Under the pieces are notes generated by a model. That model was not told the origin of the DNA, made no database searches, and saw only the letters and a program-made list of their open reading frames with translations. A DNA stretch of 64,000 bases, from NCBI GenBank assembly GCA_037127255.1, contig JBANSL010000004.1, positions 24,063,967 through 24,127,966 on the forward strand, written 5' to 3'. The translations under genes were made by a program, and so were the position numbers. This document shows positions 34,458 through 45,969 of the stretch, in pieces (within the stretch, counting starts at the first letter, position 1; every line of letters begins with the position of its first letter). This stretch comes from Persicaria tinctoria. Taxonomy: Eukaryota; Streptophyta; Magnoliopsida; Caryophyllales; Polygonaceae.

Positions 34458-36339
34458 TGTTGTGAGCCTACTTTGCCATGTTTTATAGTTACTTTTATAT
34501 CGTTTTCTGCATACATTTCATGCATTTGGGCTAGAATAGTGCATAATCTATGTAGTTTATGCTTATTTGCCAAATTATGGAATCTACACCAGTTTCTGTT
34601 TAAATTCGCAGAATTCGAGGCAATTTACAACAGTTCTGAGAAAGGACGGAAAAGTTCAAAAGTCAACTATAGAAGTCCAAGGTCAAAGAGCGACAAAACC
34701 AGGACAAATCAAGTTGAAGACAAGTGTTACTCGATATCGAGTACTTTTACTCGATATCGACCAAAGAAGTCCGAGCAGAGCACTGGTCGAGTAGGAGCTG
34801 ATCGAGGAGCTGAAGAGGAAGCCAACCCAACTCCAGGGCCCTACTCGATATCGACAAAACTTGGAAGCCATACGTGGAGTCGAGGAGGCAGCTCCGGATC
34901 GAGAAGCCAAAGACTGGACATACCGAGCACCACTTATTCGATATCGAGTACTTTTCTCGATATCGACAACCCCAGCACCACATGTCCGAGCCAGTGTTGG
35001 GGAGTAGTTGCTCGACCAAGATCAGAAGCCGAAGTCGACGACGACGTTACTCGATATCGAGTAAATTACTCGATATCGAGGAAAATCCTCCTAGGCCGCG
35101 TTACGCGGTTTTGCTGTCCGTGTCTAGCTGGCTTGCTTGGGAGCGAAGGAATCCGAGAATCTATCAAGTTCTATCTATGGAGAGGAGATTTATCCACACA
35201 AGAAGAGATTTACCTACTTTAGATATATTTCCTTCTTGGATTTAATTCTTTTATTCCATTATTTAATCTTTAAGTAAATAGATACAGAGATATAGATATA
35301 GATAGACTTTCTTACCTTGATTAGCAAGGGTTAGAAGCCTATAAATAAAGCCCTAGGGGCTGGATTTTAGTCATTCAATTTCAGAGACAATTAGTTACAT
35401 AGAAAGAGTAGAGGAGAGAGCTTGTGGCGAGAGAAGTTGGAAAGGCGAAAGCGGATTTGGCTTCGATTGGTTGTAAGCTTTCTTTAGTTTATTTAATGCA
35501 AGTTATTTCCTTTTGTTTATTGATGAGTTTCTTGATAACGAAGAGCGAGTAGTCCACCCACTTCTAGGGTCGGGGTGAGCCCGACGGTAGCCATGTGAGA
35601 TGATGCGGTAAAGGTACAAGCTTTTTATGCAATTCGTCTTCTATCCCTATGAGCATGATTCTTTTGCGAAAGTTGAAGGTGATCTTTGTTTGTATTATTA
35701 AAGTGAAAGTGATCTTAATACAACTTGGGTTAATTATGTGAAAAAGGGTTAGTAATAATTAGGGTTTATGCGAAAGCCTCTATCTTCCTATTTGTTAATA
35801 ACGAAATTTATTTGATGGAAAGCATGATCTTTTATGCCTTTATGTGTTATTTTGCATGGTTATCGTTGTAGTGTTGATACCCTGGCCTTGGAAGTCTTTA
35901 GTTTATTGAATTTATTTCGTCAAAATCTGCATTCTGAGTTCGAGAAGGTTGCAATTTAAGTTTCTGTTCTTTGTCGATTTCGAGGAGTTTTGTCGATATC
36001 GAGTATTGTTTACTCGATATCGAGGAGACTTTTTCCGAGATCGAGTTTCTGTGTTTGATTTCTGTTTCTGTTTGTCGATTTGCTTTAGTCAATATCGAGG
36101 ATTGTTGCTCGATATTGAGTAGTTCTGTTGCTTTGCTTTCTTTTCTGCTTTTATTTGTTATTTCTGTCTTTCTGTCTGTGAGATTTACAGCTACCTGAGA
36201 TTCGCTGACACGCTTCCTCGTGGATCGATCCTGACTTCCCACTGCTGCATAGGGAGGAAGTCTTGTAATTATTTGCGTGGGCACAAATCTGGTTTGATTT
36301 ATATTTCTATATTTTGAACTCGATTTCCTCCCTACAACA
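34458..36339 (+). mobile_element. Solo LTR related to the Athila-like element
   Basis: The 1882-bp unit starts TGTTGTGAG and ends CTCCCTACAACA. It is flanked by the duplication TTGCC (34453-34457 and 36340-36344). Starts, ends and internal blocks (GCCTATAAATAA promoter at 35338, GGGTGGATCGATCCTGACTTCC-like end region) match the complement of the 1436-bp LTRs at 11335 and 17179, but the sequence is clearly diverged and longer. At least 13 copies of the palindromic core TCGATATCGA and close variants lie at 34728-35085 and 35970-36120. A single LTR with its target duplication is the product of recombination between the two LTRs of a full element. Confidence 0.9.
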
Positions 36340-36572
36340 TTGCCCTTCGAAAAAGAAACATTACGCCCCTTACGTTGGATCAGCGTAAGATATCTTGATG
36401 GTTGATCCCGCGAAGACTCTCAAATTTGCGTTGCCTTTCCAAAAAGGTACGATACGCCCCTGTACGTTGGATCTACATAGTGCACTTCAATGGTTGCAAC
36501 CGCGACGGCTCTGAAGAGGAATGTGGATGAAAGTGATTGAATCACGTGAATCTCTGTGAACTTGATGGATTA
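36340..36572. other. Short interior of the minus-strand copia-type element
   Basis: No coding region is recognised. The segment has two similar blocks (TTACGCCCCTTACGTTGGATC and TACGCCCCTGTACGTTGGATC) about 100 bp apart. It lies between the solo LTR and the primer-binding site. Confidence 0.35.
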
Positions 36573-36584
36573 GCTCTAATACCA
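36573..36584 (-). promoter_or_regulatory. Primer-binding site, initiator tRNA-Met type
   Basis: On the minus strand TGGTATTAGAGC differs by one base from TGGTATCAGAGC, the copy of the tRNA-Met 3' end used by most plant copia elements. It stands two bases inside the LTR that begins (plus strand) at 36587. Confidence 0.7.
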
Positions 36585-36586
36585 CT

Positions 36587-37260
36587 TGACGTGCTCGGGC
36601 TCGGGATCGAGCAAATGGACCGGTAACGAGAGTTCCGAGAAGTCAGGGGTTCTTTTGCAGTTTTTGGAGCAGCAGATCAATCGACAAAGAATGCCGATTT
36701 TCCATCGATTGGCTTGGCTCCTGGGGTCGTGGAAGTGCTAGTTATATAGATCTTGAAGTCGCGGTCGCGTATTGGGGTAGATCTCGTCAATCAAAGGTCA
36801 GACGAAGCAGGAAACAACGTTTTACCGAGACGTCGTCTGAGCAGAGATGATTCTGAAGGGGGCTCGTTTGAGAGGGATTGATGGCTGTTTTGAAGTGACG
36901 TTTTGGGGGTGATTTGAGGATGATGATGGGGATGTGGAAGGCCTTAGAATGGTGGTAAGGTAGGGGATGGGGGTTGAGGGATATGTGATGCAAGATCGCT
37001 CTCGACCTCGCATTCCGAGCTCTCTCCAACACTCGATCTTCCACACTCTCGGCCTCGCTCTCCGAGTGTTTCCGAACCTTTCATTCCATCATCTCTCAAT
37101 AAGGAATCTCTTTCAGCCTCTCACCGAAGGTTTTGTTCCCTGCCTCTCACCTAAGAACGAGATTCTTGACCCAAATCACTAGAAGCTAAAAGGCTTAACT
37201 TTTCTCAAAATTCATCTTGTCTTCAAAGATGTTCTTACATTCCTTTATATAGGAAAATAT
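36587..37260 (-). repeat. Copia-type 5' LTR in minus orientation
   Basis: It starts TGACGTGCTCGG next to the primer site and shares about 450 bp with 20809-21263. A TATA-like CTATATAAAGG lies on the minus strand near 37245. The outer end was not located, so the end given here is only approximate; related sequence may run to about 37510. Confidence 0.6.
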
Positions 37261-37822
37261 TGATGCTATGAAAAATAAAGAAATTAAAATAAATCGATAA
37301 ACTAATGAGGGATAATACGAAAGGGTTTTCGAGATTTATGACAGAGAGATGGGTAACCATAATGGGGGAAAACAAACGGTCTTGGCTGCCATCATTCCTT
37401 GAAGGAAGAATCTCTAAAGCCCCATCATTTAATCCGACTTTCTTGAATGCATCCCGTCTTCATTTATTGCATTTCCGACAAGCTGCCAGATTTTTGGACT
37501 ACTGGATTACTAAAATATTTTAATATTTCTTCAAGTTTCATCACTTCTATTTTTCAAAATCGCATTACTAAAATTATTAATAAATAAAAAATAGATTATT
37601 AAATATGTGGCATTAATGATGAAGGGGCAAATGTTAATTGGTTAAAGTTTTTGGCGGGGGGGAAATTCACAATAGCGTGATATGTGCTAAAAAGATTACT
37701 TTTTTAGTATTGCATAGGAGTATGATTTGGTTTTGTAATCAATTTTATATTTTTTTAAATATATATATACTTCAAAATAAAGTATAATGTATAAAAGAAC
37801 CTAGCTATGTTAAACACCTTGG
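37261..37822. other. AT-rich region without recognisable genes
   Basis: The sequence from 37500 on is AT-rich with TTAATATTTC and ATATATATAC stretches. No gene or element end is visible. Confidence 0.4.
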
Positions 37823-38443
37823 TTGGGCTATGAAGAAGAAGGTATGAAGCTTCAAAAACCAGAAAAGACACCTTTAAACTATGTATCACCCGAAAGAAAT
37901 GGACATGGCCAACATGGAGGAAATTCCAATGGAGGCATAGGTCATGATGTGAGGGACAAAAGACTCCTTATCTATATCTCAAGTAACCAGGAAATGAAAG
38001 AAGTCAAGAATCAAGAAATGCTTTTCAACAAAGATAAGGATATAAGCCTTTTCTTCCCAGAAAAAGCAAGTATGTTGACTAACCTAGTCATCGTATTTGT
38101 TGAAGTTATGGATGCTCTAGTCATTGCTATTTCAACTATCCCTAACGAAAGTAGTCATCTGAATAGATGTGGTCATTTGATAGGAACCACTCACTCGTTG
38201 GGATGCGTACTAATGTTGTAGCTTATATGTAAGAAAGAACAAGTCGATTCAGTCACTTACCCAGAAATACAAAGTTTCTCTAGTTTCTTAAAAACTAATG
38301 TCTTTGTGGAGGTCAAAGTGAAAGAAGACCACTCGTACATGGACAATGGGTGCTCAAGACATATAACTGGAAATGAAAAGAACTTCATTCCACTTCGATG
38401 CCACAATGGGGAAATATTACATTCGGAGATAAGAGAAAAGGTG
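37823..38443 (+). pseudogene. Ty1/copia gag-protease fragment
   Basis: A short open frame leads into SYMDNGCSRHITGNEKNF (about 38333-38385), the copia protease active-site region, where D(S/T)G has become DNG. Then comes the block that usually reads as FGD-K-RKG. The fragment is cut at 38443 by a CACTA element and resumes at 43867, as AAAGGTGTACGTGAG across the junction reads KGVRE in frame with the following part. Confidence 0.7.
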
Positions 38444-38816
38444 CACCTTTCCTAAAATACTGCAATTAGACATTATGTGATTTAAGTACGTCAAAAAATC
38501 AAAAAATGTTAAATTGATTTATAACATCAATATTTTTTTTAGTGATGTTGAAAACAATTTACACAATGGTCAAATATATGGCCAAAAACGCACATTCAAG
38601 GGAAAAAGGTGGGATTAAAACCCTTAGAAAAAATTTGGAGCCCGAACTTCCAAATTTGAAGTAATATTAACACTTAAATAAATTAGAGCTCTCTCTCCCC
38701 TCACTCCCTCTGACCTCGTTCTACTCTCTCCAGACCCGAGGCCCCAAATCCCCAATCCATCTTCGAACATCTCTCCAGATCCGAGCATCCTCTCCGGCAA
38801 CCGTACTCCTGGTTCA

Positions 38817-39020
38817 GTGCTCCTCCTTCTCACAACCATCTCCCTCCTTCCAGATATGAGATCTCTTTCGGCTCGCTGGTCACTCACATCATCTCTTCAC
38901 CTCCTCCTCGTTGTCGTCTCCCTCCCTCCAGATCTGAGATATCCTCCTCGATGGCTACTTACACCGTCTCTTCATCTCCTCCTCCTCGTCGTCTCTATCC
39001 TTCAATCACTTGACAAGACT
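38817..39020 (+). repeat. Imperfect CT-rich repeats
   Basis: Three units of about 65-75 bp (CTCCTCCTCGTTGTCGTCTC, CCAGATCTGAGAT and variants) follow one another. They resemble a pyrimidine-rich gene leader that has been duplicated, and may be the promoter-side part of the captured gene. Confidence 0.5.
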
Positions 39021-39198
39021 CCTCTGCCCCACCGTCCATTTGCAATCCCTTTTTCTCAATCCTGATCTTCACACTCAAGCAGAAGCCAGAGAGACATGGA
39101 GACCCTTCACCCTTGTTGTTCTTTTGTTCTTTGCTTGTTCTCTGTAAGTCATTCTTCTTCCTCCCCTTAAATCTTTGTTCTTCTCTCTTTCCTTAGAT

Positions 39199-39243
39199 CT
39201 CTGTTCTTCTTCTTCTTTTTCTTCTTCTTCTTCTTCTTCTTCT

Positions 39244-39278
<35 letters not shown>

Positions 39279-39301
39279 CCCCCCCTCTCCCTCTCTCTCT
39301 C
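39199..39301. repeat. TTC and CT microsatellites
   Basis: A TTC/TCT run from about 39205 to 39247 passes into a CT run to about 39275, then CCCCCCCC and another CT run. It is simple sequence inside the second CACTA element. Confidence 0.9.
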
Positions 39302-39926
39302 GTTGTAATTGACTGTGTTTTTGAAACACAATTCATTACGGTTTTGTACAAATTCTTTAGGGTTTTGTAACTTTGTAGCAAAATAGACTAGAAATTGTTC
39401 AAATGGTGGCACAATGTTTGTTGTAGCGGGATTTCCATTACTGAAGCTACATTGTTAAAATAGTGTTGAGCCAAAGTCATTATTTTTACATTTTATTCTT
39501 TGAAGATTTGCACTTACTTTTTGTTTCTAGTTGGATGGTTTCAATAAGCCTGATATCTGGAGTAGGTTTAAGGTTTACAAGTAAAACAATTCACATTTCC
39601 ATTCCTAAAGATTTACACTTACTTGTTGTTACTCTTTTTGTTTGTTACTTATATGTACATATCCTTGTTTTACTCTTTCTTCTCATTGGATCATAAAACC
39701 TGATCACCTTTGGTGGTAAAACCTAGGTCACACCAGCAAGATTTGGTACTTCATGTACCATTTCGCTTTATTACATAGTCTTGTAATTAGGTTGGATATC
39801 TATATGTATGAAGTGCATTTTATATGGGTGTGTGATGGTTACTGTTCTTTTTCTTGTTTACTAATTCTATGATCTATTCTCTTCTTATTTGCTAATGCAA
39901 CAATTTTACACATGTTTGTCATTTAG

Positions 39927-40318
39927 GATGGCAATCTCGTATTCAGCAGGGTGCTGCTGATTGGGATAAATTTGAAGATGAAGGTACAATGATTTGGTTC
40001 ATGGTTGAATTTACAAATAATTTTACCTGTTATGGTGTATTAATATTATTTTGTTTTCTTTTCATATAATGACTCAGTAATTGCTAGTTTTTCTGCTGTT
40101 GATGCTGCTGCTGCAGCATTCGATTTTCCTACATGTGATTGATTGTTTTGCTGCTGTATAATCTTTAATATGGAGTATACATTTTCTTTTGTTGAATTAT
40201 TCCTTTTTGAAGCTCATGTGTCTGAAAGTATGGTAAAAAACAAGCTCATTGCCTTGAATCATATTTGATTATCCACTCAAATCGTGGTCATGAAGCCCAC
40301 ACCCAATTGCAGATGATT

Positions 40319-40391
<73 letters not shown>

Positions 40392-41522
40392 GTATTGTGA
40401 AAGTCTCACCCTTAAACCCTAAGTTGGAAAACATCTGTTGAGTTGCTAATCCCTGCAAGTTAGGCAATGGATCCACTTCTCCTACCACCAATGGATTCAT
40501 ATGCTAAGAAATGCAATAGCTTACTATCTTGGTTTTAAAATATGGTATTTATCCCACTCGACAGTTCAGGGTTTTTGTTTAATGTATACCCCTCAGTACA
40601 ATTTATCATCATAATCATTTAATTTAAATATATTTATCTTATTCAGGCTTCACATGTGTCAAGGAACTATCCCTTGATGTGAAAAATATTGTTGCACCTC
40701 CTAAAACAAAGGCTAAACCTGCAAATGAAGACATAAGTGCCATCAAGGATAGTCAAAAGCCAGCCTCATCAGATGATGAAGTTAAGGCAGAGAAGGTCGA
40801 TGGTGGATCGAAAGTGTTTGATGGTTCTCAGAATGGGGACAATAGTGTTGGCAGTGTTGTTCCAAAGGTAGCTGAAAATGGTTCTGCTCGTGAACATGCT
40901 AATCATGTTGTAGTAAGAAGTTCGGATGGAAGAGTTGTAGCAAAGATTTCCCATGAAAGTCCACGTAGTGATTTCATTGATGGGGGTTTCGAGAAGCAAG
41001 TTGTTTCAGATGCTTCTCCTCGTTCCCAAGAAATGAAGAGGTACATTTTCTGTTCCTTTTGTTTTCTTTTTCTGTTGGTGACCTATGAAGATTGATTTTT
41101 GTCCTCGTCTATTATTTGGTTCTTGTCAGTGCAACTCCAAGATTAGTCTTTTCATTACCTCTAACTCATTCACTTTGTTTAATTAAAGACACTTCATCTG
41201 TAACTCGTGTACTAGCATGCACTTGCATTCAAATTAAATACTCACAAGTCAAATCCACACAGTTTTTAACCAAATGCAATGGTGATGCTTAAGTCTGTAT
41301 ACTTGCATTCATAGTAATAGTTGATCCCGTTTGATACATTATAACTTTTTTTCTTTTATATCTACCATTGTTTAATTGTTTTTATTCTGCTGCAGTGACC
41401 ATAGAGGTCCAGAATCTTTCTTTTCCGGGAATAAGAGCATTGATGAACCTAGTTGGGGAACATTTGATCATACTGAGGACCCTCATTGAATCTGGGGTAC
41501 TAACCCAGTTATTACATCCAAG
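39927..41522 (+). pseudogene. Captured EPS15/EH-domain protein gene fragment
   Basis: Three exons with intact GT-AG borders are visible: 39927-39983, 40647-41040 and 41396-41522. Together they read WQSRIQQGAADWDKFEDEG, FTCVKELSLDVKNIVAPPK, a variable acidic stretch, then DEPSWGTFDHTEDPH. This is the region just after the coiled coil and the start of the acidic tail in plant Pan1/EPS15-like proteins such as AtEH1 and AtEH2, which act in endocytosis. The EF-hand/EH part and the rest of the tail are missing. A TGA interrupts the third exon where the family usually has a residue before WG. The fragment lies inside a CACTA element, so it is a transduplicated copy, not the host gene. Confidence 0.82.
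40320..40388. repeat. AT microsatellite
   Basis: About 33 uninterrupted TA units. It lies in the intron between the first and second captured EPS15-type exons. Confidence 0.97.
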
Positions 41523-43866
41523 GTCGGTGTTCAACAATTTCTTATTCAAATAATAGCAACCACACACTTACATTCGAACCATTTCTCTTCTTCCATTCCT
41601 CAGTAAAATTTCTTGACTTCATCAATGCAATTGAAATTTTGAGCATTTAAAGAAGCCATTTTAGATGAATTGATATTAATAGGCCTGTTATGTATTGGAC
41701 TATGTCGAGGTAGCAGTTTAAAGCATAAACATACAAACAGGAATGATTCAAAAACATAGTTGTATTTGTTCTCAAATGATTGAGGGTGGATATGCATTTT
41801 TGTTATATTCTAGTTCATAGTAACCTTGTGAAAAGTGTATAATCCTTCACCGTGAAGGCTTCATGAGTAAAACTATCATGCATTGTAGCTGAAATTGCAA
41901 TTCAAAGTGCACTTTGGTTGTGTCGGGCCATTGGATAGGAGCCTAGTGTATTTATTGTGGATGACAAGGGCACCTTCTTTCATCACATCTTCTTATTGTG
42001 CTAGTTGACTATTACATTACCTTAGTTGAACACTATTGTAATTGCTGGGGTGAGTGGAGTTGGAAACATTGTTCTTTTCTACCAGGTAATAGCTAGTAAA
42101 CTTTTTTATAGTTTAATCTTCATTAATTTAATATAACGTTATATTATGTTCTTCTGAAATCAAATTCTAGATGAGATTTCTTTTGTTCAATTTTTATTAT
42201 TTGCACACTTAACTGTAATGCTGTCATCTCTAAAGTATCTCTAGTCAGAGTGAGAAAGAGGGTAGGGATTGATTAGATATTAGCAAGGGGTTTGCTCCAT
42301 GCGTGTTTGTGTGGATTCTTTTATTACTAATTCAATTTCAGTGTTTGATGTCTAAAATATGAGCTTGATTGAATATGGCATGTCATAGCTAAAGTTCTTC
42401 CTTTTATGCAAGTCATATAGTTGAAGTTTTTGTTAATTGAAGTTTGAAGGCTGTCATGGGCTGATTTTGGTGATGATGAAGAGATCAGTGTGTTACATAT
42501 TTGCTTGAATGTAGCTGTGAGTTGATGCATTTGATGGATTGAAACTTTGTTCTTTTCCAGTGATTTGTTATCCAAAGACGAAGAATGTCTGGAGGAAGTA
42601 GTACCGAGAGTCCTAGGAAATGTACTCGGATCAATCAAGGATACCACTACCGTTAGTTTGGCCAACGTGAAAAGTAGGTACAAGGCATTCAAAATATGAT
42701 TAGGATTTGTGTTGATATTGAATACACATATCACCAATTCATGTGTTTTTTTTGCCATTTCTTTATCATTGTTATCTATAAAAAAAATCACTATTTTGGT
42801 TTATAGGAATTGGATATTGCTATTGTCAATGCTTTGGCAATAACAATATGAAGGCCACAAATCTGTCAAGGGCTTGATTTGAAGATTGAATGCGAAGACT
42901 GTTGAAGCCATCGAAAGAAACTGATTTCATGGGATTTTATTGAAGCCCAAGCAAGACGTGGTTCCTTTTATCTTGACTTCCTTTTTTGTTATACTTGAAA
43001 CTTGGATTGTCCAATTTCACAAAGTCATAATGGTTGGAATGGTCGGATTGTGATTCTATCGATAAAAGCGTGTTGTGTATTCAAATAAAAAACATCGGAT
43101 TATATATGAAGATATGAGTGTGTTCAAATGTTTAACATCATATCAGTCTATGGAAACAAATGTCGGTATAATTATACACATCAGTTTATTCATTTAAATC
43201 AATGTGCAACACTAGTTTGAACATTAAAATGATATATGAACTGATATATATTTGTCAAAGTAACATCATTATCGGTCAAATAAATTGATGTGTCATTGCA
43301 GCAACAACATCATTTTATTCTGAAAAAACTGATATAAATGTGGGAAACGACACCTTCTATCTATACAACCACAATAATGCATTATTTTAGAACAATATAA
43401 TATCATATATAATGAACATGAAATTAATATACATAGAATGAATATTTTGAATGCGATGTCGATAATATGGAAATACACCAGTTGTTCCTATATTTCATAT
43501 GGTCGGTTAAATTAAAACAATATAAAATCATAAATTATATATCGAAAATGATTATAAACGTGCTCACTAAAACAAAAACTGTTGTCTATTTTGTCTTAAG
43601 ACATTACTTATTTTATAAATAAAGATGTAAATTTCACTTTTTTGCTTTAGGTGAATGTCTTCACATAGTTTCAAATGACAAATCATAGATATTCATCAAC
43701 AAGTGAATATGTCTTAACCAAAATGGAGGGGTTCTAATTAAGAAAAGACATCTGCTTAAAATTGATGTGGAAAGTTTGATCTCTTACTACACGCACAAAG
43801 AGATCAATTTTTTTTTAAAAAGACATCTGTTGACAACAGATGTCTAATTGCGTTTTTCTAGGAGTG

Positions 43867-44996
43867 TACGTGAGATTACTAGTCTTGGAAAGGTACAACT
43901 TACAAATCAAGTGGACATAAAAAAATTTAGTTTAGTCAATAAATTAGGATTCAACCTAGTCCGTGTTGCTCAACTTTGTGACTCTGTGAGGAACAAATTA
44001 TTCTTTACACTTGATGAGATGGATGTGACACTACTCAACACAGAGCAAGTAATTCTCAAAGGACGAAGACACACTAGTTTTTATAAAATAGACATGGCAT
44101 TTGAATCCCTAGAAATGTTGTGTTTAATCTAAAGTAAGGGAGAACATGGAGCCTAGCATAAGAGACTTAGACATGCAAGTGAAAAGTTGATCCACAAGTT
44201 GCATAGTAGGGACTTGGTAAGTGGACTACTAAAGGTGACAAGTTACAAAGACATCATTTGCAAAGATTGTGTTAAGGGAAAACAAGTTGGGATTTTTATT
44301 TTTGCTCAAATTAGGATGTGACCACGGCAAAATCACTCGAAATGATTCACATAGACTTGTGTATTCTCTGTCTTCAACAGATGATACAATCTCCAAATTT
44401 GAGATTTGGGTAAAAGCCATAGAAATGAAGCTAGGGAATAAGCTTGTTGCCGTTAGATCAGATCATGTCATGTAGTTTGATAATGCTAATTTTTTGGAAT
44501 ACTATAACCAGAATGGAGTGACTCACAACTTTTCAACTCCTTGGACCCCTCAATAGAATAGAGTGATAAAGAGAAAGAATAGAACTCTAGAATACATGAT
44601 CAGGATTGTGCGAATACTGGGTAGCTCAACGATTTTGAATTGAAGGACTAAGTATGGATGGCTACATCATTAATCTAGCCATGATACGTCTTGGAGTGGG
44701 AATGACATGCTATGAGTTGCTCATGGGAAGGAAGTCTAACATCGCTCATCTAAGGGTCTGCAAGTGCTTTATTCATAACAATGAAAAAGAAAAGCTAGGC
44801 AAATTTGACCCATGCATGGAGTATAGAGGGGATATTTCTAGGTTATTCTCCTCATAGAAGAGCCTACAATGTCTACAATAAAACTTCCAAGAAGGTAGAA
44901 GAAAGTGCTCATGGAATGTTTGATGCAGACACTCTTGGAATACATGGATGTAGCCATGCCAAGGGAAGTGATTTTATTCTTCTAACCCAGGAGTAG
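43867..44996 (+). pseudogene. Ty1/copia protease-integrase fragment
   Basis: This continues the copia relic cut at 38443. The pre-integrase part reads VREITSLGKVQ, NLVRVAQLCDSVRNKLFF and VILKGRRHTSFYKIDM. The integrase follows in several frames (GYSPHRRAYNVYNKTSKKVEE near 44840). Stops are frequent between 44130 and 44800. Reverse transcriptase and RNase H are not found after it. Confidence 0.75.
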
Positions 44997-45044
44997 AAGA
45001 GGATGTCATCTTGATAGAATATTATTGCATGTTATGCCTTAAAC

Positions 45045-45969
45045 TGTAACGGCCCGGGATTATGATTCCCATGTTATGTTTCGAGTGATGAAACCCCTCG
45101 TTAGGATCTTGCACCCCGAGTATAGGTTGAAGGTTTGAAATTCTACTCTAACGTTTTCAAGTGGGATTTCATACCCAAAATTCGAAGAGATCGTTAGAAT
45201 CCCCGGGGAAGTCTCATGTACTTGTCGTAAGTCTAAGTGTGAAGAACCAGTAGTCATGCAAATAGCGGAATCAAGGTGTAATACAAGAGGGTGCCATGGC
45301 AGAGCTGAGTCAAAACCAAATCAATAAGCACATTTATCGAAATCTAATAGGCAATGTTAGAGGGGTTAGACCATTTCTTCGGAATCGCCCAAGAGAGTTC
45401 CCACGTCATGGAAGCTGGTAAAAATCATGCTGCAAAACAAACCTAAAAAAATATGTATGCGGGGCGGTGTCAGATCGAAGCCCTACGCAATATAATCCCA
45501 AACCAGCAGACACATACACACGCTAGTCCTAATAAAGATGCTTCTAGATGCAAGGCGGAATATTAATACCCTAACATGCTCCTAAGATCAAGTGCGTAAA
45601 TATAATAAGGCCTTGGCACCGAATACCACGTGGTATATCCCTCTCCTACCTCCACCCCCTTCCGATAGGGCGGAGACTGGCCAGCTCATGAATGCATTCC
45701 ATTATAATCGAACGGTCCGCAGACCCGACCCATATCCACAATTAAATGAAGCCTGCAGGCAGCTCATAATATAAGTAAAGGAAGTTCCATGACTCGATTG
45801 ACTTAGGATGGGACCCGATGGGACTGGGCCGTCCTATAACCCAAGCAAAGACTCTAGTTACTTCACATATAACGGTCGTTCTGTTTACAAAAGCAATGAG
45901 TAAACGAATGCTCAATCATGAGTGCAATCCTAGCATGATACTACATGGCATGCTTTATTATAAATCCCA
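45045..45969. repeat. Possible LTR or LTR fragment
   Basis: The sequence starts TGTAACGGCCCGGGATT, a common way for plant Ty3 LTRs to begin, directly after the copia relic. Nothing is coded here. The 3' end is uncertain: TAAAC occurs before 45045 and again at 45901, but that would give an end without CA. The block also marks the start of the next copia relic at about 45970. Confidence 0.35.

Larger units (their letters stand above)
38444..43866. mobile_element. CACTA element carrying host gene exons
   Basis: The right end reads TTTTTCTAGGAGTG, the complement of CACTCCTAGAAAAA, a typical CACTA terminus, followed inward by GCAATTAGACAT. The left end CACCTTTCCTAAAATACTG leads into the same GCAATTAGACAT. 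Copies of related short motifs (ACATCAGTTTATTC, GATGTG) lie near the right end. Removing 38444..43866 rejoins a copia reading frame. I saw no clear 3-bp duplication, so an end may be slightly damaged. The 5.4-kb interior has no transposase but contains three exons of an EPS15/EH-type gene. Confidence 0.75.

Noticed and set aside
42560..42690. Short frame near DLLSKDEECLEEVVPRVLG as a further captured exon
   Set aside because: An AG precedes it, but no family is recognised and no clear donor follows; not supportable.
45045..45905. Solo LTR with TAAAC duplication
   Set aside because: TAAAC occurs at 45040 and 45901, but the implied 3' end reads CAATGAG, not CA, so the duplication may be chance; kept only as a possible LTR fragment.
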